A stretch of 6,019 nt of DNA. Origin: Actinomycetota bacterium (GTDB lineage: Bacteria; Actinomycetota; Acidimicrobiia; Spongiisociales; ZC4RG35). Numbering within the stretch: position 1 is the first letter of the stretch; each line of letters begins with the position of its first letter. The translations under genes and the position numbers were made by a program. The stretch covers positions 1 to 6,019 of the forward strand of contig QGUS01000111.1 of the NCBI GenBank assembly GCA_003242515.1, given 5' to 3'. Below the pieces are notes generated by a model that was not told where the DNA came from, searched no databases, and was given only the letters and a program-made list of their open reading frames with translations. Shown one piece after another: positions 1-4,825 of the stretch.

Positions 1-1
1 A

Positions 2-820
2 AGACAAGTCCTCGGGGCCCTTTCCGGCCGGGTCCGGGCCTCGCTCATCGACGACGGGGCCGGCCTTGGGGGAGCCAGGGCCGCGGCGCTGTTGGTGGCG
101 GTGGCCGGCTTCGTCGCCGCCTCCGCTGCCGTGGGGGTGACGCCCGGCAAGCTCGGCGAGGCGGTCTCGGGGATGGCCCGGGTGGCGGGAAGGATGTTCC
201 CGCCCGACTTCGCCACCAACATCGGCGGCATCGCCTCGGCCATGGTGGAGACGGTCTGGATCGCCCTGGCCGCCACCATCATGGGGATGGCGATCGCCCT
301 TCCCATCGCCCTGCTGGCGGCCCGGAACACGGCGCCGGCCGGGTGGGTGTCGGTCGTGGCCAGGGGGCTCATGGTCCTCCAGCGGGGTATCCCCGAGCTG
401 GTCCTGGCAGTGATCTTCGTGGTCGCCGTGGGCCTGGGCCCGTTCGCCGGAATCCTCGCCCTCACCGTGGGCGCCATCGGGTTCACCGGGAAGCTGCTCG
501 CCGACGGGCTGGAGGCCCAGCCGGACGCCCCGGCGATCGGTCTCGCCTCCGTGGGCGCCACCTGGGGTCAGAGGACGGCGGGTGCCGTCCTCCGCCAGGG
601 CATGCCGCTGATCGTCGGAATCGGCGTCTACACCCTCGACGTGTACATGCGGGCGGCCACGGTGCTGGGCGTCGTGGGCGCCGGCGGGATCGGCGGGATC
701 CTCAACTCGACGGTCCAGTCGCACCGCTACGACCGCACCCTGGCGATCTGCATCGTCATCTTCGTGCTCGTCTACGGGTTCGAGCGGCTGGCCGGCTGGC
801 TGCGGAGGAGGGTGTCGTGA
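2..820 (+). CDS. phnE: PhnE-type ABC transporter permease (5' partial)
   Basis: Inner-membrane permease subunit of a phosphonate/phosphite/organophosphate ABC importer (binding-protein-dependent transport family), expected to work with a PhnC-type ATPase and a PhnD-type binding protein; neither is in the window. The frame is open from the left edge, giving 272 visible residues, close to a full PhnE. The TTG at 92 falls inside the first membrane helix (about 80-150), so the true start lies left of the window. The GVTPGKL segment and RMFPPDF (around 195-215) are typical PhnE sequence before the second helix. Further hydrophobic helices lie near 254-330, 401-485, 604-650 and 736-795. The C-terminal signature RAATVLGVVGAGGIG (650-694) is the most diagnostic PhnE motif and follows an EAA-like cytoplasmic loop (about 540-610). 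The stop overlaps the start of the phosphatase gene, so the two are probably co-translated. The transported substrate (phosphonate, phosphite or phosphate ester) cannot be told from the permease alone. Confidence 0.9.
   Translation, partial: RQVLGALSGRVRASLIDDGAGLGGARAAALLVAVAGFVAASAAVGVTPGKLGEAVSGMARVAGRMFPPDFATNIGGIASAMVETVWIALAATIMGMAIALPIALLAARNTAPAGWVSVVARGLMVLQRGIPELVLAVIFVVAVGLGPFAGILALTVGAIGFTGKLLADGLEAQPDAPAIGLASVGATWGQRTAGAVLRQGMPLIVGIGVYTLDVYMRAATVLGVVGAGGIGGILNSTVQSHRYDRTLAICIVIFVLVYGFERLAGWLRRRVS
804..812 (+). promoter_or_regulatory. Strong Shine-Dalgarno fixing the phosphatase GTG start
   Basis: GGAGGAGGG lies inside the last codons of the permease gene. Its inner GGAGG (807-811) is 5 nt from the GTG at 817. 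The alternative ATG at 835 would be more than 20 nt away, so this site decides for GTG. Confidence 0.7.
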
Positions 821-1494
821 CCCTGCTCCATCCCATGGCCGCGGAGCTGAACCTGCGTGACGTCGGCGGCCTCCGCACCGTCGACGGGGGAGTGATCCGG
901 CCCGGCCGGCTCTACCGGAGCGGCCGTCTCGACGACCTCGCCCCCGAGGCGAGACGGGAGCTGGTGGAGGCGCTCGGCATCAGCGAGGTCGTCGACCTCC
1001 GGCAGCACCAGAGCGACCACGACGGTGTCGGCGTGACCGTGCACACCCTCCACCTGGTGGCGCCGGGGAAGACCGCCGTGATCGACCCGGAGGACACCTA
1101 CGACTCCGTAGCCGACTGGTACCTGCGGCTGGTGACGATGGGGGCCGAGTCGGTCAGGAGGATCGTGGAGCTGGTGGCGACCAGCCCGGGGGCGACCCTG
1201 GTCCACTGCCACGCCGGGAAGGACCGAACCGGATCGGTGGTCGCCGTGATCCTTTCCGCCGCTGGAGTGGCGGACGACGAAGTGGCCCGGGACTACTCGA
1301 CCACGGGGACCATCTACGGGGACTCATTCCTCGACTCCCTTCCCCCGAAGTTCTCCGAGTCCAATCCCGAGGCGATCGCCCGCTTCCTCGCCAAGCTCGG
1401 CGAGCGCTACGGGTCGGCGGCCGGGTTCCTCGAGGCCGCGGGGGTGGAACGGCGGGTCCTCGAGGAGATGCGGCGACGCCTGGTCGACGGGTAG
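817..1494 (+). CDS. Tyrosine/dual-specificity protein phosphatase (Y_phosphatase3, MptpB-like)
   Basis: Predicted cytoplasmic cysteine-based phosphatase of 225 residues that hydrolyses phosphotyrosine, phosphoserine/threonine or phosphoinositide-like esters through a phosphocysteine intermediate. The N-terminal NLRDVGG (residues 12-18) is the family's entry motif, followed by IRPGRLYRSGRL. The P-loop is HCHAGKDRTG, with nucleophile Cys131 and phosphate-binding Arg137; the GKDRTG form is typical of the PF13350 family that includes mycobacterial MptpB. There is no signal peptide or membrane helix. The GTG start at 817 is supported by the strong Shine-Dalgarno at 804-812 and overlaps the permease stop (GTGA), implying translational coupling. 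The length is near normal for the family and nothing looks broken. Co-transcription with phnE suggests, as inference only, release of phosphate from an imported organophosphate or signalling linked to phosphorus supply. The substrate is unknown. Confidence 0.88.
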   Translation: MTLLHPMAAELNLRDVGGLRTVDGGVIRPGRLYRSGRLDDLAPEARRELVEALGISEVVDLRQHQSDHDGVGVTVHTLHLVAPGKTAVIDPEDTYDSVADWYLRLVTMGAESVRRIVELVATSPGATLVHCHAGKDRTGSVVAVILSAAGVADDEVARDYSTTGTIYGDSFLDSLPPKFSESNPEAIARFLAKLGERYGSAAGFLEAAGVERRVLEEMRRRLVDG

Positions 1495-1511
1495 CCGCCT
1501 CACCGGGCGGC
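1494..1511. terminator. Possible hairpin at convergent gene junction
   Basis: GCCGCC (1494-1499) and GGCGGC (1506-1511) can form a perfect 6-bp GC stem with the 6-nt loop TCACCG. It sits exactly between the convergent stop codons of the phosphatase (1492-1494) and the small membrane protein (1500-1502). There is no T-rich tract on either side, so it is not a classic intrinsic terminator. Actinobacteria are reported to use tail-less hairpins, but in DNA this GC-rich a short stem can arise by chance. Confidence 0.3.
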
Positions 1512-1733
1512 GTCCCCGTCGCCCTCCTCGCCGGTCCTGCCGATCCGCGACACGGCCGGGATCAGCACCGCGGCGCCGGAGATGACCAGCAGTGCCGGCC
1601 AGATCCACCTGGCCACCTGGCTGAACCCGGTGAACACGTCCACCGGCCAGTCCACCGCGAGGAACATGGTCCCGAGGGCCAGCAGGACAGCCCCGCAGAC
1701 GAACGAGATGGGGTCGAACTCGTGTCGCTTCAT
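1500..1733 (-). CDS. Small two-helix membrane protein, LiaI/LiaF-like
   Basis: A 77-residue protein with a short charged N-terminus (MKRHEFDP), a first membrane helix at about residues 9-27, a short WPVDVF turn, a second helix at about 42-62 containing WIWPALLVISGAAVL, and a charged acidic tail (GEEGDGDAAR). The helix-turn-helix with WP and a glycine in helix two resembles the LiaI/LiaF-type transmembrane hairpin; this is pattern resemblance, not a database match. It begins within the stop of the upstream PspC/LiaF-like gene (TGATG shared at 1731-1735) and has a good ribosome site (GGAGGA at 1740-1745, 7 nt from the ATG), so it is real and co-translated. A likely role is accessory membrane partner or output protein of the neighbouring envelope-stress system, by analogy with LiaI. 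That role is inferred from position and topology only. Confidence 0.8.
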   Translation of the reverse strand: MKRHEFDPISFVCGAVLLALGTMFLAVDWPVDVFTGFSQVARWIWPALLVISGAAVLIPAVSRIGRTGEEGDGDAAR

Positions 1734-2914
1734 CAGCGGTCCTCCGTCTCGACGGTCTTGATGTGGATGGTGCCGACCTCGACCCTGGCGTCGATGACGA
1801 TCTCGCCCCGGGCGGGGAGGGCCGCCGGCTCGTGCAGGTCCATGATCACGGGCGCAACACCGCCCACGGCGCGCCGGGGGGTGGTCAGCCAGCCGAAGTC
1901 GGCGCGGACCACGCCCCGCACCGCGACGTCATCCGGCACGCGGATCCGGATGGCGGCGGTCTCTCCTTCGACCTCGACGAACACGGTCTGCCCCCTCCAG
2001 GGCAGCTCGGTGAGGTCCAGGTCCATGGAGCCCGTGCCCATCGTGTAGACGCGGTTCAGTTCGGCGAAGGAGGCGGGGCGGTAGGAGTGGGTGAAGCGGT
2101 CGCCCGTGCCGATCTCGAGGACCGGTGACAGGACCAGTGCGGGGACCAGGAGGAAGCCCACGAGGATCAGCCAGCGGGCCCGGCCCCGCCATGCGCCGAC
2201 GAGCAGACCGAGGCCGACGATCACCGTGAACACGGCGAGGTAGTGGCGGGGGAGCGGGTCAATCCGCCCGGGTGCGACGTCGAGCGCGGCCAGGACGCCC
2301 ATGGCCAGGAGGGCCACGCCGATGGTGAGGCTCCCGAGGTGGGAGCGCTCCCTGCGGCGGCGCGGCCGCGGCTGGTCGGTCGTCACCGCGGCAGGGTGGC
2401 CCGGCTCCGCCGGGGCCACCGGGGCGGAAGCGGTCATGGCGGCGCCCCCCGTGGTGCCCGAGAGGGCGCCGGGGGTCGGGGAGGGATCGGTGTCTTCACC
2501 CCCGGACGGGGTCGGGATCACCCCCGAGTAGAGGAGGAAGCCGACCACCAACAGGGTCACCGCCCACACGACGGAGTCGTCGAACGGGGACAGCTCGTCG
2601 AGGATGAACACGATCGCGAGGGCGATCAGACCGATCCCCAGCCACGAACGGGTCGTCCCCGCATTGGAGAAGAACCGCTCCGCCGGGGACCTGCTCTCGC
2701 CCTCGGCAGGGATCAGCACCCAGCCCGCCAGGTAGAGGACGATGCCGAGCCCGCCCATGAAGGCGGTGAGGATGAAGGCGACCCGCACCACCCACTCGGG
2801 GACGTCGAGGCGGCCGGCCAGCGCCGACGCCACGCCGGCGACCATCCGGCCCTCGGCCGGGCGCTCCAGGCCCCGCGGCTGGGCGGTGGTCTGTGCGTTG
2901 GTCGTGTCTTGCAT
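1733..2914 (-). CDS. PspC-domain / LiaF-like membrane regulator (EsrI-like)
   Basis: A 393-residue multi-pass membrane protein (numbered from the ATG at 2914). A PspC domain at about residues 14-72 contains RMVAGVASALAGRL and a hydrophobic helix ending in GWVLIP. It is followed by a helical hairpin (91-132), a Pro/Thr/Ala-rich linker (134-182), an arginine patch (183-190), a second hairpin (193-240) and one more helix (248-266). The C-terminal part (about 287-388) is a beta-rich domain with GTGSMDLDLTEL and IRIRVPDDVAVRG, as in LiaF-type C-terminal domains. The gene diverges from a PspC histidine kinase, the arrangement of EsrI and EsrSR in Corynebacterium glutamicum, where EsrI restrains the kinase; a similar inhibitory sensor role is inferred here. 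The start is uncertain. GAGGG (2922-2926) is 7 nt from the ATG at 2914 but only 1 nt from the in-frame ATG at 2920. The upstream ATG would need leaderless translation. Confidence 0.85.
   Translation of the reverse strand: MQDTTNAQTTAQPRGLERPAEGRMVAGVASALAGRLDVPEWVVRVAFILTAFMGGLGIVLYLAGWVLIPAEGESRSPAERFFSNAGTTRSWLGIGLIALAIVFILDELSPFDDSVVWAVTLLVVGFLLYSGVIPTPSGGEDTDPSPTPGALSGTTGGAAMTASAPVAPAEPGHPAAVTTDQPRPRRRRERSHLGSLTIGVALLAMGVLAALDVAPGRIDPLPRHYLAVFTVIVGLGLLVGAWRGRARWLILVGFLLVPALVLSPVLEIGTGDRFTHSYRPASFAELNRVYTMGTGSMDLDLTELPWRGQTVFVEVEGETAAIRIRVPDDVAVRGVVRADFGWLTTPRRAVGGVAPVIMDLHEPAALPARGEIVIDARVEVGTIHIKTVETEDR
1740..1745 (-). promoter_or_regulatory. Ribosome binding site of the small membrane protein
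   Basis: Read on the - strand, GGAGGA lies 7 nt before the ATG at 1733. It sits within the last codons of the upstream PspC/LiaF-like gene, consistent with coupled re-initiation at the TGATG junction. Confidence 0.65.
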
Positions 2915-2921
2915 TGCCATG

Positions 2922-2926
2922 CCCTC
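2922..2926 (-). promoter_or_regulatory. Shine-Dalgarno selecting the second ATG of the PspC/LiaF-like gene
   Basis: GAGGG on the - strand. The spacing of 7 nt to the ATG at 2914 is normal; the spacing of 1 nt to the ATG at 2920 is too short for use with that start. Confidence 0.5.
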
Positions 2927-2927
2927 G

Positions 2928-2956
2928 AATCTTGGGGCTCCCGGTCACTACTTCAA
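2928..2956 (-). promoter_or_regulatory. Candidate promoter for the PspC/LiaF-like gene
   Basis: On the - strand, TTGAAG (2951-2956) matches 4 of 6 bases of a -35 element. It is followed after 17 nt by AAGATT (2928-2933), which matches only 3 of 6 bases of a -10. Transcription would begin near 2921-2922, next to the first ATG, which would exclude the Shine-Dalgarno at 2922-2926. The -35 overlaps the left arm of the inverted repeat. The call is weak on its own; the mirrored arrangement on the other strand gives it some weight. Confidence 0.25.
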
Positions 2957-3010
2957 TCGGGGATGCCCCTGATGCGACCCCGACCCGGGGCCGGGGAAGT
3001 CACCGATTGA
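2953..3010. repeat. 8-bp inverted repeat in the divergent intergenic region, candidate operator
   Basis: TCAATCGG (2953-2960) and CCGATTGA (3003-3010) are perfect inverted copies with centres 50 bp apart, about five helical turns. GTCAC occurs near both arms (2944-2948 and 2999-3003). Between them lies a GC-rich stretch (2978-2996) able to form a small CCCCG/CGGGG hairpin. Reading outward, each arm is CCGATTGA and ends 32 nt (- strand, ATG 2920) or 33 nt (+ strand, ATG 3044) before a start codon. It could be the binding site of the neighbouring LuxR-type regulator for autoregulation of both arms, or a shared promoter element. Confidence 0.4.
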
Positions 3011-3035
3011 GCGCGCCAGGGACTGCCACCATCAT
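3007..3035 (+). promoter_or_regulatory. Candidate promoter for the kinase-regulator operon, possibly leaderless
   Basis: TTGAGC (3007-3012) matches 4 of 6 bases of a -35, and CATCAT (3030-3035) after 17 nt matches 4 of 6 bases of a -10. Transcription would start near 3042-3044, at the ATG of the kinase. That gene has no recognisable Shine-Dalgarno just upstream, which fits leaderless translation, common in Actinobacteria. The -35 overlaps the right arm of the inverted repeat. Confidence 0.35.
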
Positions 3036-3043
3036 CATCCCCG

Positions 3044-4195
3044 ATGAGGTTCAAGCGTCGCAGCAGCGACCGGATGATCGCCGGAGTCGCCGGAGGGCTG
3101 GCCGACGCCCTCGGCGTGGGCGCGCCGTTCGTCCGCGCCGCCTTCCTCACCCTCGCTTCGATCTGGGGCCTGGGCCTCGTCCTCTACGTGGCGTTGTGGC
3201 TGTATGCCTACGAGGAGGTGGGTGACGGGGAGCCGAAACACCTGGACAGCACCCAGAAGGCGGGCCTCGCCATGTGCTTCGCCGGGGCCATGTGGTGCTT
3301 CGAGATCCTCGGCTGGTGGCCGCACCCCGCCCTAGTGATCACCGTCGCCACCCTCGCCTTCGGGACTGCGGCGCTGATCGACCGGGCGGGGTCGGGGACG
3401 GTGGCGGTGCTGTTCGACCCCGGCGCCGGAGCGGCCGGACGGGTCCGCGTGGCGATGGGCGTGTTGCTGGTAGTCGTCGGGGTCACCGTGTTCGCGACGA
3501 CGGTCGGTCCGCTGTTCGAAGCCAACGTCGTCGTGATGATCTCGGCGATCCTGATCACCGCACTCGGGGTGGCCCTCGGGTTCGGGCCGATGGTGCGGCG
3601 CCTGGTCGCCGACCTCGCCAGGGAGCGCAACGAGCGGATCCGCCAGGAGGAGCGGGCCGAGATGGCGGCCCACCTCCACGACTCGGTCCTGCAGACCCTC
3701 GCCCTCATCCAGCGGACGGACGACCTCTCCCGCATCAGCATGCTGGCACGCCATCAGGAGCAGGAGCTGCGGGACTGGCTGTTCGGCACTGCGCCGGCGC
3801 CCGATGCGGACCTCATGTCCACGGCCCTCCGCCAGGCGGCCCGCCGGGTCGAGGACGACTACCAGGTGCCCGTCGATGTGGTCGTGGTCGGGGACAGGCC
3901 GCTCGACGACCCTGGCCGTTCCCTAGTGGCTGCGGCCAGCGAGGCGATGGTGAACGCCGCCAAGCACTCGGGCGCTGCCCGCATCAGCCTCTACTTCGAG
4001 ACCGAGGATGACGGGGTGTCCATCTACGTGACCGACCAGGGCAAGGGGTTCGACGCCGGTACGATCCCGCTCGACCGCCGCGGGATCGCCGACTCCATCG
4101 TCGGCCGGGTCCGCAAGGTCGGCGGCACGGCCACCATCACGAGCGCGCCCGGGGAGGGGACCGAAGTGCACCTGAGACTCCCGGTGGAAGCATGA
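3044..4195 (+). CDS. PspC-domain sensor histidine kinase (EsrS/LiaS-like)
   Basis: A 383-residue membrane histidine kinase that autophosphorylates and passes phosphate to the regulator encoded next. The N-terminal PspC domain (about residues 3-58) contains RMIAGVAGGLADAL, closely parallel to RMVAGVASALAGRL in the divergent membrane protein. Two membrane hairpins follow (about 73-112 and 134-180). After a charged coiled linker (185-206) comes a HisKA_3-type dimerisation helix with HLHDSVLQ, phospho-acceptor His212, and the ELRDWLFG end. The ATPase domain has an N-box Asn304 (EAMVNAAKHS), a G1 box DQGKG (331-335) and a C-terminal GEGTEV; RRGIADSIVGR replaces the usual GLGL stretch, a form I recall as common in actinobacterial PspC kinases. 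No ribosome site is evident before the ATG. The stop overlaps the regulator start (ATGA). By analogy with EsrS of C. glutamicum it senses cell-envelope damage; the actual stimulus is not visible. Confidence 0.92.
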   Translation: MRFKRRSSDRMIAGVAGGLADALGVGAPFVRAAFLTLASIWGLGLVLYVALWLYAYEEVGDGEPKHLDSTQKAGLAMCFAGAMWCFEILGWWPHPALVITVATLAFGTAALIDRAGSGTVAVLFDPGAGAAGRVRVAMGVLLVVVGVTVFATTVGPLFEANVVVMISAILITALGVALGFGPMVRRLVADLARERNERIRQEERAEMAAHLHDSVLQTLALIQRTDDLSRISMLARHQEQELRDWLFGTAPAPDADLMSTALRQAARRVEDDYQVPVDVVVVGDRPLDDPGRSLVAAASEAMVNAAKHSGAARISLYFETEDDGVSIYVTDQGKGFDAGTIPLDRRGIADSIVGRVRKVGGTATITSAPGEGTEVHLRLPVEA

Positions 4196-4824
4196 AGCCG
4201 CGTGTCTTCCTGGTCGACGACCACCGCCTGTTCCTCTCCGGCGTGAAGGCGGAGCTCGCCGGCGCCTTCGAGATCGTCGGCGACGCCAGCGACGTCGACA
4301 CCGCCATCTCCGGGATCCGGCGCCTCGACCCCGACGTCGTGCTGATCGACGTGCACATGCCGGACGGGGGCGGGGTGGCGGTGATCGAGGCCGTCACCGA
4401 CACCAACCCCGGGGTCCGTTTCCTCGCCCTGTCGGTCTCCGACAAGGCGGAGGACGTGATCGCCATGATCCGGGCGGGTGCCAGGGGATACGTGACCAAG
4501 ACCATCGAGCCCGCCGAGCTGGCCGAGGCCATCCAGCGGGTCCACGACGGCGACGCCGTGTTCTCGCCCCGGCTCGCCGGGTTCGTCCTGGACGCGTTCG
4601 CTGGCGGCGGGCCGGTCGTCGACGACGATCTGGACCAGCTGACGGCCCGCGAGAAGGACGTGCTGCGGCTCATCGCCCGGGGCTTCGCCTACAAGCAGGT
4701 GGCCCGGAAGCTGGATATCTCCATCAAGACCGTGGAGACCCACGTCTCCTCGGTCCTCCGCAAGCTCCAGCTGTCCAACCGCCACGAGCTCGCCCGCTGG
4801 GCGTCGAAGCGGCGGATCGTCTGA
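4192..4824 (+). CDS. NarL/LuxR-family response regulator (EsrR/LiaR-like)
   Basis: A 210-residue DNA-binding response regulator, the cognate partner of the PspC kinase with which it shares an ATGA overlap. The receiver domain (about 1-120) is intact: acidic pair Asp9/Asp10, phospho-acceptor Asp53 in LIDVHMPDGGG, Ser81 in the switch position and Lys103 in GYVTKTIEP. A linker rich in glycine and aspartate (about 137-148) leads to a LuxR-type helix-turn-helix (150-207) with LTAREKDVLRLIARG and the recognition-helix region SIKTVETHVSSVLRKL. The start has a weak GGAAG ribosome site, as expected for a translationally coupled gene. A likely target is the divergent promoter region at 2921-3043, giving autoregulation of both sides of the locus as in Lia/Esr-type systems; this is inference. 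The stop codon is one base from that of the convergent amidohydrolase. Confidence 0.95.
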   Translation: MKPRVFLVDDHRLFLSGVKAELAGAFEIVGDASDVDTAISGIRRLDPDVVLIDVHMPDGGGVAVIEAVTDTNPGVRFLALSVSDKAEDVIAMIRAGARGYVTKTIEPAELAEAIQRVHDGDAVFSPRLAGFVLDAFAGGGPVVDDDLDQLTAREKDVLRLIARGFAYKQVARKLDISIKTVETHVSSVLRKLQLSNRHELARWASKRRIV

Positions 4825-4825
4825 G

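Noticed and set aside
343..816. Open frame on + running into the phosphatase, suggesting a longer 383-residue protein
   Set aside because: It overlaps the permease in another frame and encodes low-complexity Arg/Gly/Pro sequence. Family homology begins only after the GTG at 817, which has its own ribosome site.
2243..3010. 255-residue open frame on + opposite the PspC/LiaF-like gene
   Set aside because: Its Gly/Arg/Glu/His-rich composition is typical of an antisense shadow in high-GC DNA. The - strand frame has recognisable domains and membrane helices.
3029..3040. ATC triplet run just before the kinase start as a microsatellite or phase-variation tract
   Set aside because: Only three consecutive ATC units, outside the coding region and in triplet steps; too short to be a slippage locus.
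3208..3741. 177-residue Arg/Ser/Thr-rich open frame on - opposite the kinase
   Set aside because: It is antisense to the membrane and HisKA_3 regions of the kinase, with no membrane pattern or motif of its own.
4024..4785. 253-residue open frame on - opposite the kinase end and regulator
   Set aside because: It lies antisense to two well-defined domains (HATPase and REC/LuxR); its Gly/Asp/His/Val-rich product has no recognisable motif.
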